Source: Gammaproteobacteria bacterium
GTDB lineage: Bacteria > Pseudomonadota > Gammaproteobacteria > SG8-11
DNA length: 64,000 nt
NCBI GenBank assembly: GCA_024641505.1
Contig: JAHECY010000001.1
Span: 1 to 64,000, forward strand
Direction of reading: 5' to 3'
Below the pieces are notes generated by a model that did no database searches, was not told where the DNA came from, and worked only from the letters and a program-made list of their open reading frames with translations. The translations under genes and the position numbers were made by a program. This document shows, piece by piece, positions 1-8,183 of the stretch. Numbering within the stretch: position 1 is the stretch's first letter; each line of letters begins with the position of its first letter.

Positions 1-262
1 CTGTCAGGGTATTCAGGAACAAATCAAATTTTCTGATGCGTTCCTGCAAGCCGGTTCGGTCTTCCTCCTGACCGATCAGTACCATATGGGTCCATTCACG
101 CAACTCCGTGGCCAGCAGGTTTTGCTGGCCGGCAATATAGATAACGTTGTGGTTACCGTCATCATTGTGGAAAAAGTTGAACATGATGCCCGCGGTAATG
201 AACGCGCCGATCACTGGTAACAGTAATGCGATGGCTATTTTACGAACAATATCGACATGCAT
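1..262 (-). CDS. 5' end of a NarX/PilJ-type sensor protein (partial)
   Basis: Only the first 87 codons lie in the window; the rest continues past the left edge. The start ATG (complement of 260-262) follows an AGGAG at a rather long distance of 12 bases. The protein opens with a short basic stretch and a hydrophobic segment (IAIALLLPVIGAFITAGIMF), then a periplasmic-looking region with IYIAGQQNLLATELREW. This resembles the N-terminal four-helix sensor domain of PilJ, NarX and NarQ, whose signature is a Gly-Arg/Gln-Gln run followed by Leu/Ser-rich helix. The output domain is not visible, so it could be a histidine kinase, a chemoreceptor or a cyclic-di-GMP enzyme. Confidence 0.6.
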   Translation of the reverse strand, partial: MHVDIVRKIAIALLLPVIGAFITAGIMFNFFHNDDGNHNVIYIAGQQNLLATELREWTHMVLIGQEEDRTGLQERIRKFDLFLNTLT

Positions 263-569
263 TATTCTATTCCGCTCCTGGTTCGGGCAATTGGCGCTCA
301 CAGCGAATCAGACCCGCCGCCAGTGCGGGTTATTCTCTGATATCGTCCCGAAAAGGGGTAAAAAATAGTGTATTAAGGAGCAGAAATTTCGATATGTAAA
401 TTCCCGGATCTTATATGGCGTGGCATCGGCGGAGTGCCGCGTTATGCCTTGGCGAGAGCCTGAGGTAAAGGATACACGCGCACCGCCACTGTTGGCCGCG
501 TCGCCTTACCTGGAACGTCACAGGCATCAACGACCGGTGGCAACAGGAATTGCGGAGTGGCGCAGGTGA
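263..569. other. Intergenic region, no gene seen
   Basis: About 300 bases lie between the sensor gene start and the rimO stop codon. The short open frames here have neither a ribosome site nor a recognisable protein. Promoter elements for the leftward sensor gene should lie here, but I could not pick a convincing pair. No terminator-like hairpin with a T-run was found for rimO. Confidence 0.5.
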
Positions 570-1895
570 CTAGTTCGCCTTTACCGGTTCGCCGTACAAG
601 TCGTAGTCATCGGCATCGGTGATGCGCACCAGCAGAAAATCACCGGGCTTGACCTCCGGGCCGGGTTCGATATAGACCACGCCATCGACCTCCGGCGCAT
701 CCGCGCTGCTGCGCGCGATGATGTCTTCGTCGGTGACTTCGTCGACCAGCACCTGGATTTCCTGGCCGATGCGCCGTTCCAGCTTGTCGGCACTGATGGC
801 CGCCTGCAACTCCATGAAACGTTGCAGACGTTCTTCCTTGACCGGTTCCGCCACGGCGCCGGGAAGTTCGTTGGCGGGGGCGCCTTCCACCGGGGAGTAG
901 GGAAAGCACCCCACGCGGTCCAGCTGCGCTTCCTGGATGAATTGCAGCAGCAGTGCGAAATCGGCTTCCGTTTCGCCAGGGAAACCGACGATAAACGTGC
1001 TGCGCAGGGTAATTTCCGGACACACCTGGCGCCACTGGCGAATACGCGCCAGCATATTCTCCGCATTCGCGGGTCGCTTCATGGCTTTCAGAATCGCGGG
1101 GCTGGCGTGTTGTAATGGTGTGTCCAGATACGGCAGGATCAGTCCATCGGCCATCAGTTCCACCAGGTCGTCCACATGCGGATAGGGATACAAATAGTGC
1201 ATGCGTATCCAAATCTCCAATTCACTCAATGCGTGGGCCAGGGCGGTAATATGCGATTTCACCGGTCGGCCCTGCCAGAAGTCCATGCGATAGTTCAAAT
1301 CGACGCCATAGGCACTCGTGTCCTGGGCGATGATCAGGAGTTCCTTGACACCCGATCGGGCCAGACTGTGGGCTTCCTGCGCAATCTCATGTACCGGACG
1401 ACTGACCAGTTTGCCGCGCAGCTTGGGGATGATGCAGAACCGGCAACTGTGGTTACAACCCTCGGATATCTTCAGGTAGGCATAGTGCGCGGGCGTAAGC
1501 TTCACGCCTTGTTCCGGGACCAGCGAAGTGAACGGGTCATGGGGTTGTGGCAGGTGTTGATGAATCGCCGCCATGACTTCCTGCAATGCATGCGGGCCGG
1601 TGACCGCAAGGAGTTCCGGGAAGTCTTCGCGCAACTTGTGCATACCGGTGCCCAGGCAGCCGGTGACGATTACCCGGCCGTGTTCTTCCAGTGCTTCCTC
1701 GATGGTGTCATAGGACTCCTGAATGGCTTCGTCGATAAAGCCGCAGGTGTTGATGACCACCAGATCCGCCATTTCGTAACTGGGTGTGATCTCGTAGCCC
1801 TCGGCACGTAATTGCGTCAGTATGAGTTCCGAGTCGACGAGGGCTTTGGGGCATCCAAGGCTTATAAACCCCACTTTAGGGATGGTAGTAGGCAT
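570..1895 (-). CDS. rimO: Ribosomal protein S12 methylthiotransferase RimO
   Basis: This radical-SAM enzyme adds a methylthio group to a conserved aspartate of ribosomal protein S12. The 441-residue length is normal for the family. The N-terminal UPF0004 domain shows the three cluster cysteines C15 ([12 protein letters not shown]), C51 (NTCGFIDEA) and C80 (VTGCLG). The radical-SAM motif CxxxCxxC is at C147, C151 and C154 ([11 protein letters not shown]). A TRAM domain follows at the C-terminus. [12 protein letters not shown] is the RimO form and separates it from MiaB. It is a single gene pointing away from the CBS gene. Confidence 0.95.
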   Translation of the reverse strand: MPTTIPKVGFISLGCPKALVDSELILTQLRAEGYEITPSYEMADLVVINTCGFIDEAIQESYDTIEEALEEHGRVIVTGCLGTGMHKLREDFPELLAVTGPHALQEVMAAIHQHLPQPHDPFTSLVPEQGVKLTPAHYAYLKISEGCNHSCRFCIIPKLRGKLVSRPVHEIAQEAHSLARSGVKELLIIAQDTSAYGVDLNYRMDFWQGRPVKSHITALAHALSELEIWIRMHYLYPYPHVDDLVELMADGLILPYLDTPLQHASPAILKAMKRPANAENMLARIRQWRQVCPEITLRSTFIVGFPGETEADFALLLQFIQEAQLDRVGCFPYSPVEGAPANELPGAVAEPVKEERLQRFMELQAAISADKLERRIGQEIQVLVDEVTDEDIIARSSADAPEVDGVVYIEPGPEVKPGDFLLVRITDADDYDLYGEPVKAN

Positions 1896-2117
1896 TGATT
1901 AAATTTTATGTTTAACGTGGATGGTTGGTGGTTTTCCGTCGGGAAGCTTTTCAGCATGGGTCGAGGACTGGAGGGTATTGTACCGGAACTGTGTCAGTTA
2001 ATACCATGGGCAAAGGTGGCAAGTCATCATGCGCGCGTGATGCTATCGATCCGGCATTGATTGACCTGAAACGGGCTTGCACCTAACATGGGGGGCCAAG
2101 CACGGGAGAACGCGGCA

Positions 2118-2573
2118 ATGAAAGTCAGCCAGATTTTACAAAAGAAAGGTAACCTTTGCCACAGTATCGAGCCGGGTAAAACCTTGGTGGAAGCCGTGGC
2201 GTCGATGATGCAATACCGCATCGGTTCCTTACTGGTGATGGAAGCGGGCAAGCTGATCAGTATCGTTACCGAACGTGATGTCTTGTGGGCGGTAAACGAA
2301 TATGGCGCCAAGGTGATCGAAATCAAGGTCCGGGATCTCATGGCAGAGCACCTGGTGACGTGTCACGGTGAATGCAGTTTGGCGGACGCCATGGACATGA
2401 TGACCAAGAATCCCACGGGCAGACGTATTCGTCACCTGCCGGTCCTGGAGGGTGAGAAGTTGTTGGGTTTGATTTCGATCGGGGATATTGTCAATACGCT
2501 GCTGCAGGAAGCGGAGTTCGAAAACAAATTGCTGCGTAACTACATCAGGAATTGGCCCGAAGTCGAAGCCTGA
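2118..2573 (+). CDS. CBS-domain pair protein
   Basis: This is a small protein of 151 residues made of two CBS motifs and little else. I chose ATG 2118 (MKVSQILQKKG) because a GGGAGA sits eight bases upstream; an in-frame start 30 bases earlier lacks this. The first CBS covers roughly residues 5-60 (IGSLLVMEAGKLISIVTERD) and the second roughly 75-135 (IRHLPVLEGEKLLGLISIGDIV). Such stand-alone pairs usually bind adenosine nucleotides or related ligands and modulate partner proteins; the ligand and partner here are unknown. It is transcribed divergently from rimO. Confidence 0.85.
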   Translation: MKVSQILQKKGNLCHSIEPGKTLVEAVASMMQYRIGSLLVMEAGKLISIVTERDVLWAVNEYGAKVIEIKVRDLMAEHLVTCHGECSLADAMDMMTKNPTGRRIRHLPVLEGEKLLGLISIGDIVNTLLQEAEFENKLLRNYIRNWPEVEA

Positions 2574-2806
2574 AAATTACCCTCCCGGGTGATTCTGTCG
2601 TCGTCCGTGGACACCCACGCTCACCAGGACCCAAAGGTCTAATGTACTGCTGACATGGGTCGGGTACTAAAGTTAAGTTCTCGCCAAACCGCAAAACGCG
2701 CAAAGTAATATTTTGCACTCATTATGACGAAACAGGTAGTTTTCCCGCGGCACCTTTGCGCCACGACAAGCGCTGGATTAACGCCACGGGAAAAATGCCA
2801 AGTCGT

Positions 2807-3124
2807 CTAGGGAGTAGCCGTTTCCGCTACGATGTTCTGGTCCGAAGTTTCCACGATTTCCAGGTTATTACCATTGCCGAAGTTCATCAGGAACTCGAAT
2901 AACATGGGATCTTCGCTTTTTAATTCTTCGTCAATGACGACACAGTTGACGCCATCGATGGTTGCCATTTGCACCCGGGGATGAAATCCTGCACGCCGGC
3001 TGCGTTTTCCCGGCTCAAAGCTGGCAACGGCGGTGGTAAGCCGTTGAGCCCAATCGCTGGGACGAAATTTGCGTCCTTGCCGCGTAATCCCCTTCAAAAT
3101 AACTTTGCCAGGTTTTCTATCCAT
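2807..3124 (-). CDS. DUF3579 family protein
   Basis: This 105-residue soluble protein has the pattern I associate with DUF3579: GRKFRPSDWAQRL, then a central R-rich segment, GVNCVVIDEEL, DPMLFEFLMNFGNGNNL. The family occurs mainly in beta- and gammaproteobacteria and has no established function. The start ATG opens with MDRKPGKVILKGI, a usual N-terminus for this family. It lies divergently from the methyltransferase gene with a gap of about 240 bases. Confidence 0.8.
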   Translation of the reverse strand: MDRKPGKVILKGITRQGRKFRPSDWAQRLTTAVASFEPGKRSRRAGFHPRVQMATIDGVNCVVIDEELKSEDPMLFEFLMNFGNGNNLEIVETSDQNIVAETATP

Positions 3125-3368
3125 CTCACCTTTGCCGCAAATAATATGGGCCGACTAATTTATGGTTTTAGGCATTATAAGACGTTGGTCAGAAAATTTC
3201 TAAAACGTTTTTCACTGCAATAAATGTGGAAAAAAGGGGTTAACGACCGGCCATTGCCGTTTTCCCGCAGATGGTCAATGAAAAGGGATATAGTGTAGGG
3301 CGTCACTCGGTATTTGCAAGGTAAAACATGCCATGCTGTCATCAATGACAGCCGGAGGAAGGTATTCG

Positions 3369-4028
3369 GTGGATCGGGATTTTTGGTTAACTCGTTGGCA
3401 GGCAAACGAAATAGGCTTTCACGAGGGCAAGTTCAATAGCCTCCTGGAGCAATTTTGGGCACAAACTAATGTTCCAAGCGATGCCACGGTGTTGGTGCCC
3501 CTGTGTGGTAAATCGCAAGATCTAATCTGGTTAGGAGCGCGGGGTCACTCGGTCATCGGCGTGGAATTCAGCCCCAAAGCGATAACGGACTTTTTCCAGG
3601 AAAATAAGGTGTCTGCCCATGCAGTGCGGGAGGGTGCCCACGAAATTTGGCAAGGCGGAAATTTTACCTTGTATTGCGGCGATTTTTTCCAGCTCGAAGC
3701 GCTTTTGTTGACTCAGGTGCGGGGGGTTTATGATCGGGCCGCACTGGTGGCGTTACCCGAGGCTCAGCGCGCGCAGTATGTACAACACCTGACGCGTATT
3801 TTACCGACAGGTGTGACGCTGTTATTGATCACGCTTGAATATGCGATCCATGAGATGAATGGCCCACCTTTTGCAGTGTTGGAGCACGAAGTCACCGCCC
3901 TTTATGGCGCTGCCTTTCACATTGAAAAAGTGTATTCCACGGAAGTGATTGACCGATTGGCGCACCTTAAGACCAGGGGGCTCACCAGCATGGTGGAGAA
4001 GGCCTACATTATGCGCTCCCGGTACTGA
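3369..4028 (+). CDS. tpm: Thiopurine S-methyltransferase
   Basis: This SAM-dependent methyltransferase is about 219 residues long. Bacterial Tpm proteins act on thiopurines and also on selenium and tellurium oxyanions. I prefer the GTG start at 3369, which gives VDRDFWLTRWQANEIGFHEGK; this matches the usual N-terminus (DxxFWxxRWxxxxIGFH) and has GGAGG about ten bases upstream. An ATG 36 bases earlier would add residues not typical of the family. The SAM site is at VLVPLCGKSQDLIWLGARGH, followed by GVEFSPKA. It is a single gene upstream of the Lon-like protease and likely has its own promoter. Confidence 0.9.
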   Translation: MDRDFWLTRWQANEIGFHEGKFNSLLEQFWAQTNVPSDATVLVPLCGKSQDLIWLGARGHSVIGVEFSPKAITDFFQENKVSAHAVREGAHEIWQGGNFTLYCGDFFQLEALLLTQVRGVYDRAALVALPEAQRAQYVQHLTRILPTGVTLLLITLEYAIHEMNGPPFAVLEHEVTALYGAAFHIEKVYSTEVIDRLAHLKTRGLTSMVEKAYIMRSRY

Positions 4029-4184
4029 CAATGTGGCAACGGATAATTCGCGGATAAAGCCCCCGGTTTTCTCCACGCCGTGGCAGGATTAACATGCGTA
4101 GACGATGGTGCGTGGCGCCATACCGCATTCGGTGCCCTGGGCAAACCAAGGGTAACGTTAAGTTATTGGTAGGTTAAAATTGCG

Positions 4185-6008
4185 ATGACGATGCAAGCCA
4201 AGCAAAGTATCACCCAACCTCTTACCGAGGCTGACAACCAGCCACTTGATGCCGATGCTTCCCGGTCTTTACAGGAACTGGCGCGGCAGGTCATCGAGAA
4301 AAATATCGTCCACGCACAACGACGATTTTTTCTCGAAGAGCAAATGAAGCTGATCCAGCAGGAGCTGGGTATGGCCAAGGATGACCGCAGTGCTGACAGC
4401 GATATGTTTCGGGAACGTTTGCAACACCTGACCATGCCCAAAGCGACGCGTCTGGCGATCGCGGAGGAAATGCGTAAATTTGCCGTGTTGACGCCCGGGT
4501 CCACGGAATTCACACAAGCACGCAATTACCTTGAATGGCTAACCGCCTTGCCTTGGGGCCGTTATTCCCAGGATCTGCTCGATGTGGGTTACGCGCGCGC
4601 GATTCTCGACCGGGAGCATTGCGGTCTGGATGATGTGAAGCAGCGTATTATCGAGTTTCTGGCGGTGGGGTCATATAAGGGTGAATTGCCCGGAGCCAAT
4701 CTGCTGCTGGTGGGAGCTCCGGGGGTCGGCAAGTCTTCCATTGGTAAAGCCATTGCCCAGGCTCTGGGACGCAAGTTCTACCACATTAGTGTGGGCGGTC
4801 TACGGGACGAAGCGGATATCAATGGCGCAAGGCGGGTGATGCCCGGCGCCATGCCTGGAAAATTCATGCAAGCTCTCAAGGATTGCGATGTCGCCAATCC
4901 GGTGATCATGATTGACGAAGTGGATAAAATCGCTGCCTGTTACCAGGGCGATCCGGCGGCCGCGTTACTGGAGGTCCTGGATCCAGACCGGAATACAACG
5001 TTTCATGATCATTTTCTCGGTGTCGAATTTGATTTGTCACGCGTACTGTTCATCTGTACCGCCAGTCAATTGTACAGCGTACCCGGTACATTGTTGGACC
5101 GTATGGAAATTATCCGCCTGGTGGGCTATATCACGGAAGAAAAGCTGGCGATAGCCAGGGAACATTTATGGCCCAAGCAATTGGCCAAGGCCGGCGTCAA
5201 AGGGTCGAAGCTGAAGATTTCCGACGCGGCTCTGCGGCAAGTTATCGAAGACTATGCGCGGGAGGCCGGAGTTCGCGGTCTTGATAAGCGACTAGGACGA
5301 ATAGTACGCAAGGCCGTGGTAAAACTGTTGGCTGGGGCGCGGAGCCCGCTGCGGATCGGTCCTGGCGATCTTGAGGAGTACCTGGGGTCGCCGGTATTTC
5401 ACGCGGAGAAGCCGATGAGTGGCGTGGGCGTGGTGACCGGCCTGGCCTGGACGGCTTCCGGCGGCGTCACATTGCCGGTGGAAGCCTCGGTAATCAATCG
5501 CAAGAAAACCGGTTTCAAACTGACCGGCAAACTGGGCGATGTGATGCGTGAATCTGCGGAAATTGCCTACAGTTATGTTTCAGCGCATACGCAGGAGTTG
5601 CAGGGTAAGAGTGATTTTTTCGATCATTCCTTCATCCATGTGCACATGCCCGAAGGCGCCATTCCCAAGGATGGACCCAGTGCCGGAGTGACCATGGCGG
5701 TCGCATTGCTGTCACTGGCGCGTGAAGAAGCGATCAAGCCCGTATTGGCGATGACCGGGGAATTGACCCTGACCGGGCAGGTATTGCGCGTCGGCGGTAT
5801 ACGGGAAAAAGTGATCGCTGCCCGACGTGGGCGTATTCGCGAATTGATATTGCCGATGGACAATCGCAGTGACTATCTGGAACTGCCGGATTATGTGCGT
5901 GCCGGTATGCACATCCATTTCGTGAAACATTTTAAGGAAATCGTGGCCTTGGTCTTTAGTGGCCGACGCACGCGGGGTCGCACGCCCCGGCAGATAGCTG
6001 CGCAATAG
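4185..6008 (+). CDS. Lon-type ATP-dependent protease lacking the N-terminal domain
   Basis: This 607-residue S16 serine protease has a fused AAA+ ATPase. Standard Lon is about 780-800 residues; the LAN/LON substrate-binding domain (first ~190 residues) is absent and the protein begins near the coiled helical segment (QRRFFLEEQMKLIQQELG, 46-62). Walker A is GAPGVGKSS (177-185), Walker B IMIDEVDK (241-248), with the protease Ser in KDGPSAG (S499) and Lys in GGIREK (K542). Only ~155 bases separate it from tpm, so a detached LAN exon or frameshift is ruled out upstream. The pore-loop segment reads RRVMPGAMPG where canonical Lon has RRTYIG(S/A)MPG, so the aromatic Tyr is Met219. It is probably a second, specialised Lon. 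The ribosome site is weak. Confidence 0.9.
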   Translation: MTMQAKQSITQPLTEADNQPLDADASRSLQELARQVIEKNIVHAQRRFFLEEQMKLIQQELGMAKDDRSADSDMFRERLQHLTMPKATRLAIAEEMRKFAVLTPGSTEFTQARNYLEWLTALPWGRYSQDLLDVGYARAILDREHCGLDDVKQRIIEFLAVGSYKGELPGANLLLVGAPGVGKSSIGKAIAQALGRKFYHISVGGLRDEADINGARRVMPGAMPGKFMQALKDCDVANPVIMIDEVDKIAACYQGDPAAALLEVLDPDRNTTFHDHFLGVEFDLSRVLFICTASQLYSVPGTLLDRMEIIRLVGYITEEKLAIAREHLWPKQLAKAGVKGSKLKISDAALRQVIEDYAREAGVRGLDKRLGRIVRKAVVKLLAGARSPLRIGPGDLEEYLGSPVFHAEKPMSGVGVVTGLAWTASGGVTLPVEASVINRKKTGFKLTGKLGDVMRESAEIAYSYVSAHTQELQGKSDFFDHSFIHVHMPEGAIPKDGPSAGVTMAVALLSLAREEAIKPVLAMTGELTLTGQVLRVGGIREKVIAARRGRIRELILPMDNRSDYLELPDYVRAGMHIHFVKHFKEIVALVFSGRRTRGRTPRQIAAQ

Positions 6009-6051
6009 TGATTTGTGGTTACCCGGGTAGGTGATATGCAGGCATCATCGG

Positions 6052-6714
6052 CTAGTGCGGTGTCCCGGTATTTGCATCCATGATGCTGCGATACAGGTTC
6101 TGATACTGGTCCTTGACCTCTTTACCGAACAAGGGGTCGTCGTCAGCGGGCACCGCTTCCTCGATGTCCAACCAGTCTTGCTCCTTAAGGTGTTTTAACG
6201 CGAGTGGGAATATCGCTTGTTCCTCGTGGCGAATGTGCTCGCGATTCAGATTGACGTACTCCATGATCATGTTGACCACGGACTCACGCGGCGTCATGCT
6301 TGCGCCGATGATAATATCGTCCAGGGTGCCGGTCAGAGTATGAGTGAGCTGACTGATTTTTTCGTGCTCGGCGCGGATGCGCGCTATCTCCTGATCCAGA
6401 TCTGCAAGGTGTTGCCCCAAATGCGCCATCATCGACTCTTCCTTGGAATGGTGCACCCGCTCAAAAAAGTTTGAATTGTAATCAAGAATTTCCTGCATGA
6501 TGTCAAAACCCGGGTTGGCGCCGGCGGCGAATATTTCCACCTGGCGCTGTAACACGTATAACAGTTTCAGCAGGTTGGTATGCTCGGTACGCATGCCGGT
6601 GATGGTGTCGGCCATAAGATTTCCAGAGGCGTTGGTTGTGTGAAACATACTGCTCTGCATCCCATGACTGCCGCAAATGCTCGTCAAGTCACAGTTTGTA
6701 CATTTCCAAATCAT
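6052..6714 (-). CDS. Hemerythrin-domain protein with an Fnr-like cysteine motif
   Basis: The C-terminal ~180 residues form a hemerythrin/HHE four-helix bundle with candidate di-iron ligands in MRTEHTNLL, VHHSKEES, RAEHEKI and REHIRHEEQ. In front lies an unusual segment, WKCTNCDLTSICG, with spacing C-x2-C-x5-C; this is the spacing of the N-terminal cluster cysteines of Fnr/Anr. I use ATG 6714 as the start (220 residues). A GTG at 6762 adds 16 residues, while an internal ATG at 6615 would remove the cysteines; none has a strong ribosome site, so the N-terminus is uncertain. It follows the reductase gene by ~100-130 bases on the same strand, suggesting an oxygen, NO or redox role. Confidence 0.75.
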   Translation of the reverse strand: MIWKCTNCDLTSICGSHGMQSSMFHTTNASGNLMADTITGMRTEHTNLLKLLYVLQRQVEIFAAGANPGFDIMQEILDYNSNFFERVHHSKEESMMAHLGQHLADLDQEIARIRAEHEKISQLTHTLTGTLDDIIIGASMTPRESVVNMIMEYVNLNREHIRHEEQAIFPLALKHLKEQDWLDIEEAVPADDDPLFGKEVKDQYQNLYRSIMDANTGTPH

Positions 6715-6849
6715 GGCGCTGGCCCGCTTCGGGGCGAGCAACGTCGTCAATTGAGGATGCACACTGGTAAGTATAGTTGATTCTTTTTCCAGTCGAAACC
6801 GGCTTGCTTCGCCATCACGGAGTGTGCGGAAAGATGTCGGAGCGGGATG

Positions 6850-7818
6850 TCAATTGAGATCCTCGAACGGATCCGTATGGATATGCACCGGATTGGCCCC
6901 AAATTTCTCGGCCGACTTTTCCGCTTCGTATACCATGCTGGGATTGCCTGCCAGATAAACGCGCCAGCCTTCCAGATTCTTATGGTGGTAGAACGCGATG
7001 TCCGGTATGCGCCCTGCGGTAATATGGGGAGGAATATTCTCCCCGGATGCGCACTGAATGAAATGGAAGTTGGCATACTCTTCAGCCAGGGACCGGAGAG
7101 CATCGGTCATATACAGTTCCTGAGGGTCATGGCATCCGTGATACAGGTGGATCTCGCCCTTATGCTCGCTCTTAAGGGCGTCCCGAGCGATTCCCAACAA
7201 GGTGCCGAGTCCGGTGTTGCTGGCGATCATGAGCATGTTGTCATCCGGTTCGCCGGTAAAATAGTAACAACCTCCGAGCGGACCCTGGAATTCCACCACA
7301 TCGCCTTCTTTCAGCTCATTAAATATCCACTGGCTTACGCGGCCATTGGGGACGAGTCTGACATGTATTTCCAGGCAGTAGTCATCATAGGGAACGCTGG
7401 CCAGGGAATAGCTGCGCAGCGTGCCATCACCCCCCTTGATGTTAATAAATTGACCAGAGTGGTAATACATCTGGGTCGCGGGATCAAGCAGCAGGCGGAT
7501 CACGTTGGGTGCAACGACTTCCTTGCGAAAAACCAGGGCACGGCTCAGCAAATCGCCGTCGCGGGGAGGTTCCACGGTCATCGATGCAGTGGGCAGGCAC
7601 TGGCAGGCTCGAAAATAGCCCAATTCTATCAGGCTGGGACGCAAACCCAGCTGTGCGATACCTGGCACTTCCTGGCTTGGGCTGCGCAGCAGACAGGTAT
7701 GGCACAGCCCTTTCTTGCAGGCGTGCATGGATTTGGCGCCGTGCCGGATCAAGGTATCTAATACCGACTCCTGATCTTTGCAATCGTAAGATTTGCCTTG
7801 GTAGTTAATTTTTTTCAT
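6850..7818 (-). CDS. 2Fe-2S ferredoxin-NAD(P)H oxidoreductase
   Basis: This 322-residue electron-transfer protein has a plant-type ferredoxin domain at the N-terminus (residues 1-90; HACKKGLCHTCLL with the fourth Cys in FRACQC). A flavin-binding domain follows (RSYSLAS, GRVSQWIF) and then an NAD(P)-binding domain (MIASNTGLGTLLGI, YLAGNPSMV). The start at 7818 (MKKINYQGKSYDC) fits the ferredoxin fold; another ATG 18 bases upstream is possible. The layout resembles oxygenase reductases and flavodoxin reductases. It is followed on the same strand by the hemerythrin gene and may supply it with electrons; that partnership is inference. Confidence 0.88.
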   Translation of the reverse strand: MKKINYQGKSYDCKDQESVLDTLIRHGAKSMHACKKGLCHTCLLRSPSQEVPGIAQLGLRPSLIELGYFRACQCLPTASMTVEPPRDGDLLSRALVFRKEVVAPNVIRLLLDPATQMYYHSGQFINIKGGDGTLRSYSLASVPYDDYCLEIHVRLVPNGRVSQWIFNELKEGDVVEFQGPLGGCYYFTGEPDDNMLMIASNTGLGTLLGIARDALKSEHKGEIHLYHGCHDPQELYMTDALRSLAEEYANFHFIQCASGENIPPHITAGRIPDIAFYHHKNLEGWRVYLAGNPSMVYEAEKSAEKFGANPVHIHTDPFEDLN

Positions 7819-8183
7819 GATGCCGGGACGTCTCAATTGTCTTGAGTGATTAGCAGCAATATCGGCTGAATTGCCAATTCTTTTAGCGTACGGATTCTGG
7901 GGAGTAATCCCTATGGAAACTCAGTTTAATGGTGGTGATACCGTCACTATCCCCCACCGACACCTCAGCTGACGCGAAACCCGGGGTGGAGCCACCTGAC
8001 AAGGGTTCTTCATTTCTGTTTTCAAAAGCCGGTGCAACCGGCACATCGGTAGGCGCGAAATCCGGGGAAGATCCACCTGACAAGAGTTCTTCGCTCTTGT
8101 TTTCAAAAGCCGGTGCGTAATACGCACCCTGCAATCAGCGCATAGCATGATTCACAGGGGCGTTTTTTACACGGTTTCGCGCC
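7819..8183. other. Intergenic region holding a tandem repeat, no convincing gene
   Basis: About 365 bases separate the reductase and PDZ genes, both on the - strand. An open frame on the - strand (7883-8134) reads the repeats as two 27-residue units, but it starts at TTG without a ribosome site and matches no family I know. A perfect small palindrome, GGTGCGTA-A-TACGCACC (8112-8128), directly abuts the second repeat. Confidence 0.5.
7974..8116. repeat. Two imperfect direct repeats, 62 bases each, period 81
   Basis: Unit 1 is 7974-8035 and unit 2 is 8055-8116. They differ at about nine positions. Both contain CCACCTGACAAG and end in TTTTCAAAAGCCGGTGC. The period of 81 bases is a multiple of three, so a frame reading through gives 27-residue repeats (APAFEN...EE.LSGGS.P.FA on the - strand). 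Whether this is a coding remnant or a noncoding intergenic repeat cannot be told from one locus. Confidence 0.8.

Noticed and set aside
1176-1811. Long open frame opposite rimO
   Set aside because: It is fully inside the intact rimO gene on the other strand and has no family features; it is a shadow of the GC-rich codon pattern.
6847-7761. 304-codon open frame opposite the ferredoxin reductase
   Set aside because: It mirrors an intact, well-conserved gene and lacks its own ribosome site or recognisable motifs.
7883-8134. Possible small protein reading the tandem repeat
   Set aside because: It starts at TTG without a ribosome site, and the two repeat copies differ mostly by amino-acid-changing substitutions; kept as a repeat only.
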